Positions 24,051-35,337 of a DNA stretch of 64,000 bases are shown in pieces (position 1 is the stretch's first letter; each line of letters starts with the position of its first letter). The notes under the pieces were generated by a model. That model did not search any database. It was not told the DNA's origin and saw only the letters and a program-made list of their open reading frames with translations. Source of the DNA: Agrocybe praecox (lineage: Eukaryota; Basidiomycota; Agaricomycetes; Agaricales; Agrocybaceae); the NCBI GenBank assembly GCA_964017145.1, contig OZ024852.1:2667945-2731944 (forward strand), written 5' to 3'. The translations under genes were made by a program, and so were the position numbers.

Positions 24051-26792
24051 GGTAGGAAGGAGTTTTGGGTAGTTTCGATATGAAATTATCAGTTTTCAAG
24101 CATATCCATGTCTGAATTTATGTTTTACCATTGTTTCCAACCTGAAATGTGCACGTCATTGTGTTGCAGTAAAGTCGAGGCTGTCTCGAGTCCGTGTCAT
24201 TGCTCAAGTCATTGAAATTACCCTAACGGAATTTTGTATTTATGTTTGTTGGGACAAAAATAAATAACGAGAAGGTGGTTCAAATGGTCGAATCCAGATT
24301 GAGGAGTCGAAAAGGGGTAACTCATCCGAGACGAACATGGTGATCGTAGGTCTGCGCGGGAGGGGCCACTGGTAGCGACGAAAGGAGCCTGAGGACGTTC
24401 CGAGCACTGAGAAGTCGTCGTATCCAGAGAATAGTAGGACAACGTACGTGGTCACCGGCGTAGGCTGAAACCCTTCCGTTCCCTTTTCCTTCTCTGACCC
24501 GATCCTTGAGTCGCCCCATAAAGCAAGGAAAGTTATTCAACGCTTTGAAGTCGGTCGTCGATCAGTGCCAGCACGCAAACCACAGTCACAGGTGCCAACA
24601 CCCCAACGGGGAGCATCTGGTCATGGAGGCCAGGACGATGTAGCCCTGTATCGATACTATCTTTCATCCCCATTGCCGCCTTGCTCATGCCTGCAACCTC
24701 CTCCAGTCCTGTCACAGCTTGATTATTACTATCGAGAGACAAGGGCTATCCAACTTTGAAAGTACGAAATGAGGCCTCCAGTGAAAGTCGGACATGAGCT
24801 GGTCTGAGCAACGAAGACAACCTCTGAGGATGTCTGAGCAAGGTTGTGTTTAGCTGCGCTTTTCAGTCCAGCGCAGAATCCAGTGGTTTGGAAAAGATTC
24901 TGAGTTTGAAATTCGACACCTCGTCGACTTGTTGACATCATCAAAGAGCAAATCTGGGGGAAATGCTCTTCGTTTCTCTCTCGTCGTTTTCTGACTTACC
25001 AGTGACCTACGACGGGTCCGTGCACCCAATTCGCCTAGCTCTTATATGACGCGACGAATTTCGAAGGACCGAGAAGTTTCTTTCTTCCCTCCCCCCCATC
25101 ATCTCGCCTGCCGCCATCCGCCATCGCGCACACCGATCTCCATTCTGACCAGGTATGTATCTATCAACATGTCTAAACCGCTTCTGATGATCCCGAAGTG
25201 GGATATATGCGTCTTTTTTGGATGGCGGGGTGTTTTCTTCGGTGAGTGCCAGTTGTTTCCGTACCTCATTCCAAGATGGCTGATGCTTGTGCCATTAGTA
25301 CATCAGAAACCGTCTGCAGCTTCGCATTAAGTATTTGAATTTTGAGGTGCGATTCTTATTCACATTATGAGTGTCATCGGCTCAATATTATTTCGCGCGC
25401 AACGGCGTCATCGTCAATGTTTACCCTACCAAAATCTCGTCTTTCGAATACCTAAGGACCACGGCGTGCCAACCATCCCAGCCCCAGCCACCCTTCTTCG
25501 TCGTCCCCTCTTGCACTTGTTCTCGGATTTGGGAGGAGTTCGTGAGTGGAAATGGGTTGGAAGGTTGGACACAGGGAGGAAGATTGGTCGCGCAGCCGTC
25601 TGTTCAAGGCGTGGAGAAGCGTAGATGGGCACGGACGACCACAGATAATTCCTTTATTAGCACACGAGCTTTTAATTAGTAAAAACCTGCAATTGTACAG
25701 ATATTCTCAGACCACCCCATATAGAGTCAGACGAGAACAGAAAAATCTGCAATATCTGTAAAGCAGGAAATCTCTCTCTCGCAGGTTACTCAGAAAACGC
25801 TCAGCAAAACTCCTTTGAAGGGAAAAAACCTGTAGTTGGCTGTGTTTAGCCGCGTTCTCGGCTCAGGTCGGATATTCTCAGACCAGCTCATGTCCGACTT
25901 TCACTGGGAATGAGGGTTCGTGGGGTGACTTAGCAAGTCAACAGAAAAACATAGGTGAGCGAAATGCAGGCTGCACTCCGTGGGAATGTCCCGATAGACG
26001 GCACAACAATGCCGTGCCCACGTACCCTGTATTTTCATTGTTCTACGACGCTTGAGGATCACGGAGTTTCTCATTTCCACTGGATTTTTGGTTTTAACAA
26101 TGATTCTTTACTATCAATGTTGGATTAAGGACGGAGTGACATTGTCAGCACTACCTCCCTCATCTTCTCTCCCGCTCATCAAAGTTTCAGGGTGCAATTG
26201 GCATGGACCTAGTTGAATTGGCACCTTTGGGAGGAAAGACATTAATTGTAAAATACTCGCGAGCACTTAGGCTGAAAACGCGGATGGAAGATCATGCCAA
26301 GAGACAGGTCTCCGTTGTTTTTGTTGCTAGTTTTTTCTTATCGGCTAATTTCGCAAGCCTGGCCACGCAAGGTGCCAAAGATCGGAGGTAAGGTACGTCA
26401 TGTCAACGAGAAACATTCAACGGCCATGATCCACAGCTAAAGAGGATTTAAAATTAAAATTAAAAATGGCGGCTGGCCACGAAGTCGAGAGCCTATGGTG
26501 CTTCAACAAAGAATTTCATCCGAAACGACTTAAATTTGAAAGCTAAATAAAGGGCATCCCTTGCAGGACCTCCTCTCGATAAATCAAATTTGGCCTATTG
26601 TCCAGTAATACAAGTTAAACAAGGACCGACGATGCAATCTACGCAATGGGAATATAAAGTAATGATCGGATGTATAGTTGGGACCAGCCTTACCTCAGAC
26701 CGAGAACGGTTTATGCTATCTGTCCCATGGAATTAAAGGTCATGAAATCAAGAACTGCAAGCACAATCTACAACAAATAACTTTAGTACGAA
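24051..26792. other. 2.7 kb region without a supported gene
   Basis: It contains the 31 bp inverted repeat pair (24778-24808 and 25877-25907) and a word GATATTCTCAGACCA occurring twice (about 25700 and 25871). Short open frames at 25.0-25.7 kb have intron-like junctions but no recognisable family. Confidence 0.4.
24778..25907. mobile_element. Candidate non-autonomous element with 31 bp perfect terminal inverted repeats
   Basis: The sequence CCAGTGAAAGTCGGACATGA at 24778 begins a 31-base block that is repeated as an exact reverse complement at 25877-25907. The repeats begin CAGTG, as in hAT-type ends. AATGAGG lies just outside both ends but not at the same offset (3 bp and 1 bp away), so a target duplication is not proven. 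No transposase is visible inside. Confidence 0.5.
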
Positions 26793-27461
26793 TCAATTAC
26801 GCCGCCCATTCACAATGATAGACGTACCATTAAAAGGCATCACGTATGCGACAATTCCCCCGTTAGTCCACCCGACACCTATCCCTATTAAGGCGTTCAA
26901 CTCCACCAAATTTGTGGTATACCAATGATCGGATGACGGAAGAACAGCCTCATAAAGAGGTATGCTGTTACAAACCTGTGTGGGGTAGACATATCCAACG
27001 ATTCCCCCGGTTTGGAAACCGCTGACAGTGGGAGGGCTTCCGTTTGTAGACACTCGATAGAGGGAATCCTGGTTTGATGGATTGGAGAGTCCGTAGAAGG
27101 GGACCGTGCTGGGTTGTCCGGAAAACGGCCAGGCACGAAAGCTCGGAGCGTCGATCTGCCAGATATTGCCCTCCGAGTCAGCGGCGGCGATGTGAACCTG
27201 GAGATTAAGTTGGTGCTTATTGATTCCATGATTGAAGCACTCAAAGTATGTCAAGGCAGCGGACGGGTCCCCGCAAGTGTTTGGGGCACGACGCTGCACA
27301 AGAGAAAGCGTGAGTCAGTACCCAAAAGTAACTCATAGACAGCATTCGTGATGTTAATGTACCTGCTCCGTTACATTACTTCCCTTGACAATGGTGCTGC
27401 AAACGGCGGAAACATGGTTCATGGCGAGGGTTGCAAGGAGTACAAATAAAATGTTCTTCAT
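26793..27461 (-). CDS. Secreted DUF5648 protein (copy 1)
   Basis: Family of unknown function. The ATG at 27461 opens a signal peptide (MKNILFVLLATLAMNHVSA). An intron at about 27300-27367 joins to RRAPNTCGDPSAALTYFECF. The rest consists of DUF5648-type repeats: VPFYGLSNPSNQDSLYRVST, GFQTGGIVGYVYPTQ, and IPLYEAV then SSDHWYTTNLVELNAL and GWTNGGIVAYVMP. The stop is at 26793-26795. About 200 residues. A paralogue in the opposite orientation lies at 31.6 kb; both have the same exon layout, with the intron just before the (R)xxNTC motif. Confidence 0.85.
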
Positions 27462-28013
27462 CCTCGTGCTGCTAATTCAAAACGTAAAGGAGAAGGATAG
27501 GATAGGACGAGTTGAAGGCAATTCTGTGGATTTTGGGTCCTGATATACAAATTCTGGAGATTTTTATGAGTAAGAAAAAGGATGTCTATTTGGAAGAACT
27601 CCGGCAGAATTGGGAGAACGGCCTGACAGGCGCCTATTCTGTCAGGATCACATGGGCTTCACGTCAATATCCCGGCGAACCTCAAGCACCAACCGTCTGT
27701 ACCCGCATCTCGGCGTGGAAACTGACGAATTTATACATACCAGTTGGATATCTAATTCTGTTTGACTGAGGGCCTATATTTATAGCTGTGTTTTACTCAG
27801 TGTTGCTTAGTTGGCCAGAATGATAGAGAAACTAAAAGACAACTCCATTCCCATGGATAGACGCCATTTGGTCCCTCTCCTAAACATTCCTGAAAAGGAT
27901 CTTCCCGATAATATTCTTTCCTTCATTTCTTCTTTCCCTTATGTCCCGTCCACATGTAAAACTTTTCCCAAGGTCTTGTCATCATTTCGTATTAGTGAGA
28001 TAAAAAACATTTG
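27462..28013. other. Intergenic
   Basis: Upstream of DUF5648 copy 1. A TATAAATA on the minus strand at about 27777-27784 is the only promoter-like signal, though it is some 310 bases from the start codon. Confidence 0.35.
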
Positions 28014-28087
28014 TTAGGCAGGCACGATACGGACGTACTCTGGCGCTGTGATCCCGACTGATCGCATCGATATTGGTTTGCTTGGGC

Positions 28088-28275
28088 AATGATTCTCAGG
28101 TACCTTCTCTTCCAATAAACGATGCTTCAATTGGGCCGAGATCGTGAAGACTCTGGAGTTCAAGGAATTGTCCGACTTTAGCAAATTGCGGAAGGATGTT
28201 TGAATGTCCAAAAAATACCATATTGATGCTGTCCCCCACTTTCGTAGGCGCCGATTGACATGCCGAGATCGGCCG
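28088..28275 (-). pseudogene. Orphan exon, unrecognised protein fragment
   Basis: A 60-residue open stretch follows an AG acceptor and ends in a GTACCT donor: GTRPISACQSAPTKVGDSIN, then MVFFGHSNILPQFAKVG and DLGPIEASFIGRE. Its composition looks like real secreted-protein sequence, but no start exon or continuation could be joined on either side. I do not recognise the family; it may be a remnant of a deleted gene. Confidence 0.3.
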
Positions 28276-29343
28276 TGTTCCTGCCAAGTAAACAATAGTA
28301 TGTTTTCGGGAATAGTGATCGCGAAAATTAGCTTAAGATTAGTCGGGAATCACTAAAATTCTCTCGGTAACGCGGAAAAGTGCTGGGAAAGGTCAAATTT
28401 ATTTCCGAGAAACCTAAAAACGTCTTGGGAATGGTCAAAAATGATGTCGAGAACGCTACATGTTTCAGGGAATGTCATTTTTATTTTTATTAGGCTTAAT
28501 GTACAGTCTCAGGAAGTGTGTATTAATGTCGGGGAAACGCCCTAATATGTACAGGATTAAGAAAATATGAAGTTGTTTCAGGAAATAATACTTCCCCTGA
28601 TTCCCTGCCATACAGCCTGAGAATTGACTGAAAACCAGTTCTACATGGGTAAAGACAGCCTCGACACGGAAGATTTCCCTCACGAATACATGGACTCTAC
28701 GAGGCCAACAGATATATCAGCGACTACGACGAGAATTATCTGAATATACATGGTATGAAGATTAATGAAAAGTTTGGGCGTCATTTAAATATGATTTGAT
28801 CGAAACCCTAGTGGAATGCCCGATATCTGAGTGAGGGAGGCTATGCTAGAAAAATTGCCTTGCATGCAACACTACTTACGAGATGATTGTTCTGGGTCTT
28901 GAATAACACGGAAAATATGTACAATCTCGGTAACGAGTCATGTATAGCAAGAAATATCAATGACTGTATACCCGTCCAAGACGTAACCCCCTTTTATTTG
29001 TTTCTGGGATGCATGGTATCATGCCAGGAATCCAACCCAAGCCCGAAGAAAGCGACGAACTGGCTGCTTCTCCTTAATCTATTAATAGCAAATCAACTGT
29101 GCGAGTCCTCGGCGCTTAATGCTATACGACCATGTGGGCGTCCTCTCATCTGATCACCGTTCTATGTGTATTATCACTGTCAGACTGTGCTTCTCAATAC
29201 GAACTTCACCGTCGAAACATCGTTGGAGTAGTCCGATCTGCCAGCAGCGGTGGACTCTGGTGAGAATCGTTGTGTATTTCCGGTGACAGCGTGCACAGCT
29301 GATAGTCACCGGCGATATCCGTATGTACATAGTCTAATCTATG
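28276..29343. other. Intergenic, no gene seen
   Basis: AT-rich with many stops in all frames. It adjoins the left end of the transposon at 29346. Confidence 0.4.
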
Positions 29344-29345
29344 TA

Positions 29346-30196
29346 TGGTGCCACATGATTAGTCACCACATATTTTGTACAGCGGCCAATTTGGCCGGCA
29401 AAAAAAATAAAATATCTAATTTTGAATACTATTTGTAAAACAAAAACATATTTTCAACACATTTTCAGCGATAATGGGACGTCCTCGAAGGAACTGGCGC
29501 ACTGCTACAGCTGCACGAGCACGAAAATTTGTACACACAAACAAGTTAAACTTTTCCTCACCAATTGAATGCCCCGACAACTCTTATGATGACTCACAAC
29601 CGGATTTCAAGGCCCAAAAGTCACTCGTCACTGAAGTAATCGCAGCGGCGGGTCACCTCTGCATCATTTTGCCAAAATTTCACTGTGAACTCAATTTTAT
29701 TGAATACTTCTGGGGCGTGGTGAAACACTATCTTCAAGAACAATGTGATTATACCTTCACAACACTCCAAGCAAATATGCCAGTTGCACTAGCTTCGGTG
29801 AACTTGATGCTCATTCGGAAGTGGCAGAATAGGATGATGAGATGGATGGATGCGTATAAGGATGGATTGGCTGCAAAAGAAGCTCAGCTTCGAGTGCAAT
29901 CTTACAGTTCGAAGAAATATACTTCCCATCGCCGCGTTCCGGAGTGTGTTGCAGCCGCATTAGATTAGATCAGATAGTTAGATCTTCCTTATATGGATGG
30001 CTTTACATAAGCCGGCCAATCTGAACTTAGGTCGATTTTATAACTCGCTCAGTTTTGATTGTATCAAAATTCTGTTTAGATGATCAATTCGTATTGACAA
30101 ATGAAAGCTTTCATCTAAAGGAATAAGAAATTTACCCATTTTTTGGACCCCCATATCCGTTGTACAAAATATGTGGTGACTAGTCATGTGGCACCA
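29346..30196 (+). mobile_element. Internally deleted Tc1/mariner-type DDE transposon
   Basis: 851 bp with terminal inverted repeats of about 40 bp (TGGTGCCACATGATTAGTCA at the left, TGGTGCCACATGACTAGTCA read inward from the right; two mismatches). TA lies directly outside both ends (29344-29345 and 30197-30198), the target duplication of Tc1/mariner elements. The element encodes a short transposase remnant. The near-identical ends suggest a fairly recent insertion. Confidence 0.85.
29474..29968 (+). pseudogene. Truncated transposase (N- and C-terminal ends fused)
   Basis: 164 residues. The start MGRPRRNWRTATAARARK resembles the transposase N-terminus. The rest is the C-terminal catalytic end: ILPKFHCELNFIEYFWGVVK (third acidic residue of the DDE triad in the NFIE context), YTFTTLQANMPVALASVN, then IRKWQNRMMRWMDAY and KYTSHRRVPE. 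The two catalytic aspartates and the helix-turn-helix region are missing, so it cannot be active. An internal deletion keeping both ends is the simplest explanation. Confidence 0.8.
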
Positions 30197-30198
30197 TA

Positions 30199-31582
30199 CG
30201 AGCCATGAATCTAATCTACTTATTGTTTAATCTAGAGACCGTGGGCAGATTGCACTGCCACATCGTGCCAGGGTGAGCACAGTTGTATATGAGCGCCGCC
30301 GCGGAGTCAGGCCCAGAATGCATGTCGTAGGTGGGGAAGGCTGGCAAGACGAGAAGGAAAAAGTGGCGTGTATTGGTCGGATGTAATAGCACGGTTCACA
30401 CGCACCTTTTCTGCATCGCACTTGATCATGATTGATGACAGGCGCCAAACAAGGTAGCTTCGGCAGCAATATATCAGTTCTCTCCCTTAATAGCACTCGG
30501 TGTGTTCGAAATACCGAATTCCATGTGCTCTATTTATCTGGACTTGTAATCCTCATGATCTGTTATATTCCTTCTGATGTGTCACAAGTCTATGGCATAC
30601 CAAATATTTATTCATAGCCAATATCGTTTCTAATTTAGCTAAGCGCCCAGGGAAACCTGGAATTAATCTACTCTGGTCCCTTAATCAGGAATCATTCACG
30701 TTTTTGTGCCTTCACAGCTAAATAGTACAACACTCTCGTGAAGTAGGGGCGACCTATTAAAAATTTCCATAAGAACTCTGTGGCCCAGAACATCAAGACC
30801 GGTGGTACCCTTGATGGTGGACTGTGTGAAAAGGGTCGACCGCTAAAGCATCACCAATCTCAGAGCAATTTTAGGGTCCATAAAAAAAATTACATCTCAA
30901 TGTAAAACATAAGATTAGTTGACCGGAAAATATGGCAGAATTTCGGATGTCTACATTCCAACCTGTGTTCCCAGTCAAGGAATTAGTACCTGCGCTTAAT
31001 TAAGACCTTTTGTTATGGTTGCATAGCCGAATACGGGCGGTGGCAAGAGAAGCTGGCGGATTGTTGTCCCCAGTGTTGATCAGCCGCGATGGATAGAACC
31101 AGAAGACCTCACATGTTGCAGAATTGCTTTGCATAAATTTCAAGAGATTTACCTTGCGTTCCCAGATTCAACCATTGACATGGAAGGCTCTAGTGTCTCA
31201 TGTCAGACCAAACCAAGTAACTTTAACCAACACATGGAACAGTAGATGTTCATGCTTGAAGTATCAACATATGGGATTCATTGACAGTTGGCCGAAACTC
31301 CTCCGATCAACAGGTAGCGCTGGTCATTTCCCCTGCAATTCGCCACTCTTGCTCATAATCACATGTAAGATTATGAGGTGGAATGTCTTCTTTGACCCCA
31401 ATGACCCGCGACCCGGCCTTTTCAGTACAACATACTGTTCCAAAAGTACTTTCGATACTCTCAGTATCCGCACTCACATCAAATATATACAAATGTATAT
31501 AAGACTCCAAGTTCTACTGAAATCCCCCAGTCACTCAACAAATTCAATTTCTACTGCCAGTCAAACACCTCCGCCGACAGTG
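30199..31582. other. Intergenic upstream of DUF5648 copy 2
   Basis: No gene recognised. It contains the TATA box listed separately. Confidence 0.4.
31496..31503 (+). promoter_or_regulatory. TATA box of DUF5648 copy 2
   Basis: TATATAAG lies 80 bases upstream of the start codon at 31583, with CT/CA-rich leader sequence after it. The spacing is typical of strong fungal promoters. Confidence 0.55.
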
Positions 31583-32286
31583 ATGAACATATTTTCAAAA
31601 TTTCTCTTGTCCTTGTTGCTCAGTCACACTTTGCATGTGTGCAGCAACAATGTCCTCGCCAACAATTCAACGGATTATATTATAGTACGTCCCACCAGGG
31701 AGTCAGGGTTCAAGTTACTAATTCATGAATCCCTATCATTTAGCCCCGCTCGGTAAACACTTGCGCAGACCCAAGCCTCGCGTCTGTCTATGGCACAACC
31801 TTTGACGTAGCCAGAACCACTCACGTCATACAACCACGGGTTTACCTGATCGACAATGACCTCCCTTCCACTGCTGGTCAATGGACATGGCAGGGCGACA
31901 ACTTCCGCGCATGGGAGTTGCCACAACCCTTCACAGTCCCTCTGTACCTCTTCTTCAATCCAGCAACGACAGACTACAGCTTTATCCTCTCAACCTCCGG
32001 AAGCGCTCCAACTCCGAGCGGGTTGCAGTCACAGGGTATTCGAGCTTACGTGTATTCTTCACCAGTGTGCGGCAGCGTGCCTCTCTTTGCAGTCGCCCAG
32101 CAAAGTGTCGGTGATCATTGGTATACGACAATCGCAAGCGAGCGGGATGCTCTGGTAGGAGGGGGATGGACCGATTTGGGAATTTTGGCTTATGTGCTAC
32201 CTTTGGTATCTGATAATAGTAAGTTCTTCTCCCAAAAAGCACCTGTGCCTACTAACAGTCAATCAGGCTGCACATGTAGTTCCTAA
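31583..32286 (+). CDS. Secreted DUF5648 protein (copy 2)
   Basis: Function unknown. The ATG at 31583 opens MNIFSKFLLSLLLSHTLHVC, a signal peptide. An intron (31685-about 31743) precedes PRSVNTCADPSLASVYG. DUF5648-type repeats follow: VPLYLFFNPATTDYSFIL, GLQSQGIRAYVYSSPVC, VPLFAVAQQSVGDHWYTT and GWTDLGILAYVLP. A last small intron (about 32220-32266) gives the end SDNSCTCSS; without splicing the frame reaches the same TAA at 32284-32286. About 200 residues. It resembles copy 1 across its whole length but is clearly diverged. Confidence 0.85.
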
Positions 32287-32771
32287 GTCACTTCTCTGAT
32301 ATGGCCCATTGCTATCCTTCAACACCATTCTCATTTTATTCATTGCTTACTCCAAACTTCCCTTTCTAGAGTTTGGGGTGCCCATATTCACTCGATTTGT
32401 TTCTATAAATTTCTCTTGCCCATCTACCATTCCATCTGCAGCAGTCTTCAAAGCGCCTCGTAATTAGAGCAGGGAGTTCCAGCCATGCGGGTGCTTTATT
32501 TTATTACTTCTTTAGTAAATATATCCTGTATATTCCTTCGACGGTTGTCAGTGATCACCGGCACCGGCACTGATAATATTGCCGAGAAGGTCCGACAGGG
32601 GGTTTGCTGTTTGGGGAAGTTGATTTTGGAAATCATATTCAACGAGATTCAACCTAATTCAACGTTCGTGAAATAGCGTGAAATAGCTACGTCGACACCA
32701 TCCAGTCGATCCAATAGGACAGTCAACAGACAAATACCCAAGTAACATTTGAATCCAGACAACATATCTCC
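32287..32771. other. Intergenic
   Basis: 3' UTR of DUF5648 copy 2 and promoter of the GFA-like gene. No other feature seen. Confidence 0.4.
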
Positions 32772-33308
32772 ATGGCCACAACGAAGGTATATCACGCCAG
32801 CTGCCTATGCAAAGGCGTGAAGTTCAATCTGGAAGGAGAGCCATTCCACTTCGTTATTTGCCACTGTACGAACTGCAAGAAAGTTTCTGGATCTGCCTTT
32901 ATGGCAAATGCCATGTACAAGCCAGAGGTTAGTATGCTTGTATCTCGTCATACTATCAAGAAAAGATTGACTGAATGTTGTGCCGCCAGCGCGTTACAAT
33001 TACCCAAGGAAAGGATTTGGTCAAGGAGTATACCGACGGGAATACGCTGAGCGGTAATACTATAACAAGAACATTCTGCGGGAAATGCGGGTCGACGCTA
33101 GTAATCATACCAGCTAAAGGCGACATCAATATCACCCATCCAAGTCTCATTGAGGAACCCGTAGACTGGGGTAAGAGACATGGCATGGAATTCTTCGATA
33201 CGATACTGATTTAATTATGTAGTTCCAAAGAAAGAGTTCCATAATAATCACAGATGGTCATGGGTAAAAGATATTACGTTCAAAAAGAAAGAAGCAGCGA
33301 AACTATGA
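32772..33308 (+). CDS. GFA/CENP-V family zinc enzyme
   Basis: The family includes glutathione-dependent formaldehyde-activating enzymes; most fungal members have unknown substrates. The ATG at 32772 gives MATTKVYHASCLCKGVKFNL. Zinc ligands are visible: CLC, then CHCTNC, and later CGKC. Introns at about 32931-32993 and 33172-33221 are needed to reach PKKEFHNNHRWSWVKDITFK and the TGA at 33306-33308. About 140 residues, standard for the family. The Cys pattern Cx-C, HCxxC, CxxC is complete, so it is probably functional. Confidence 0.85.
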
Positions 33309-33313
33309 TCTAT

Positions 33314-35071
33314 CTATTCCTCAAAGAATTTCGTGATCTCGTCTGCGATAAACTTGTCGTCCGCTGCGTTGGCCCCGCCTCCAGCTATAACATATCCCAA
33401 TTAGCAACTGTAAAACATTCATTGCAAGCAGAATTTCGTACCCATGTGGCCCCAAACGGTATCGATAACCACGAGACGGGCGGAAGATTGAAGAGATGCA
33501 ACTTCATTTACGCTATCCTCAGGCTGGAGTTTCATAAGACTATTGGTCCAGGGGATACACTAAAATATAACACTCACAGGGAAGTACAAGTCCGTCTTAC
33601 TAGGCATAAGTAATCCTTTTGCCTTGATTTGACTCAGACATTTGTTCAAGTTTCCCCCGTCTCGAATCAAAGATACATCTCCCGTTTGCCATGTCTTCAA
33701 AAGAGTCAACAGGTCATTTGCATCCCATGAACCGAGGAATGACCCTTCCCAATCTTCCCGGATGAAAGTCTCCAAATCAGGATAGCTATCGCCAGAAGTT
33801 TCGTGAGTTCAGGAGCATATGTTTTTGATAAAGTCGATACTTGCACTCCCCCTCGAAGATGTTGATTCTCTCTGAACCACTGGTAAGAATAAATATCAAA
33901 CATTGCTCTAATTGTTAAGATAGCACACTTGCAGTTTGCCCATATGCCCAGGCACTGTAAACCCTTCCAAAAGCCCTGATTCCAGCCTGTGGCTCGGTTT
34001 TATAATGCCCTCCAAGAAAATCTTTCGAAGCGACCAAAGCAGCCTTTGGTCCTTCCAAGAAGCTGAGTGCGGTAATCAATATCGTAAATATGTTCGAAAG
34101 GGTACTCGTGAAACCGAACGCACCACTGGTTATGCTGGCTTGTACGAGCAGAACTACAGAGAGGGACGTATCTGACAGAGTATGAGGTGAACAAATTGAT
34201 TTTTTACATGGAAAGAAGCTGACATACCGTTCAACATAATCAGGATACATCACAGGCCAATAATATGCCTATCGGTGCCCGCGAATGATTCAATATGTTG
34301 AAATTCGACAGCTTGCAGCTCGAGAATAAATAATATGAGGTACCTGTTGCCCTCCCATAGAAAATCCAACGACCGCAAAGAGTTTCTTCACGCCGAGTTC
34401 CTGGAGGACGGCGTACTGCGCTCGGCTTGAAATCCATCCGGGTCCCTAAGTCGCAACATCGATAGGTCATACTAGAGATCACACCCACATGTTGTCTTCG
34501 TATGAGACTGCAGGAAAGTACGGTCCATTGTATGGCGCGGGCTAAGAGGAAACCGGGTCGAAACTCGCACGTCAATAGGCAGCGTGCGAAGAAGGGTTAC
34601 TAATGGCAATCCCACATACAGTGTTTGACGGCGACGAAGACTACAATCCAATGCGAAAGCTCAGTCAGAGATATTCTCCGCAATATATAGAGTCCGCGAC
34701 AACGCACCTCTCCATTGGAAAATAACGCAAAGGTGACCACATAATATTTCTTCGTGTTCAAGACCTGTGGTTGGGATTTATTTTTATTAGAGCTGTTGTT
34801 TACCCATATGAGAAGTGCTGACCTTATCTTCGCCAACCATATATGCCTGACCTAGAAATGAGGAATCTCCCTTTCTTAAATTTATTCTCAAGAGCACCAG
34901 CTATCATGGAAACTCACTATCCAACCTTCCTCCATAACAAGTTGGAAAAACTATGCATGGATTGGCCGGGTCTCCGTAGGTTCTGTACGCTGTTATAGCA
35001 TCTGGCAATGACCCGCCTGCTACCTTGAAGCGTCCGTGATGATGGTATTGTGTCGGTGGTTCCTGGGCCAT
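33314..35071 (-). CDS. Alpha/beta hydrolase, homoserine O-acetyltransferase family
   Basis: The family includes methionine-pathway MetX/Met2 acyltransferases and diverged fungal hydrolases; the substrate here is unknown. The ATG at 35071 gives MAQEPPTQYHHHGRFKVAGG, then AYRTYGDPANPCIVFPTCYG. Later exons carry VLNTKKYYVVTFALFSNGE, the nucleophile elbow FAVVGFSMGGQQ (GxSMGG), YYWPVMYPDYVER, FLEGPKAALVASKDFLGGHY, WRENQHLRGG-like and FIREDWEGSFLGSWDANDLL. The catalytic His lies in VWGHMAGGGANAADD (split by an intron near 33430), and the stop is at 33314-33316. About nine exons, about 370 residues. A true Met2 is usually longer, so I favour a diverged hydrolase. Confidence 0.8.
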
Positions 35072-35337
35072 CTTGTTGTGGGTTTAGAAGTAGCTGCCCA
35101 AGGAATTGAGCTAAGAAGGGTTTTTAGTTTTGCTCGACCAGATACTCTGAGAATACAACGATATATATATGCCTATGTGAGCGCAGAGAATATCTGGACA
35201 AATATGGATCCCGTCCCATGCAGTACCCCAAAGTTGGACGATCCGGCTCAGGATGTCGTAGTCAATAAAAGATACGAGACTGCAAGACAGTCTTAATTAG
35301 CCCTAACGTATACATATCAGAAATACCCTATTACACT

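Noticed and set aside
25170..25679. Possible small multi-exon gene around 25.1-25.7 kb
   Set aside because: Frames can be joined at GT/AG sites, but the product has no recognisable domain and the joins are arbitrary; it lies inside the inverted-repeat element.
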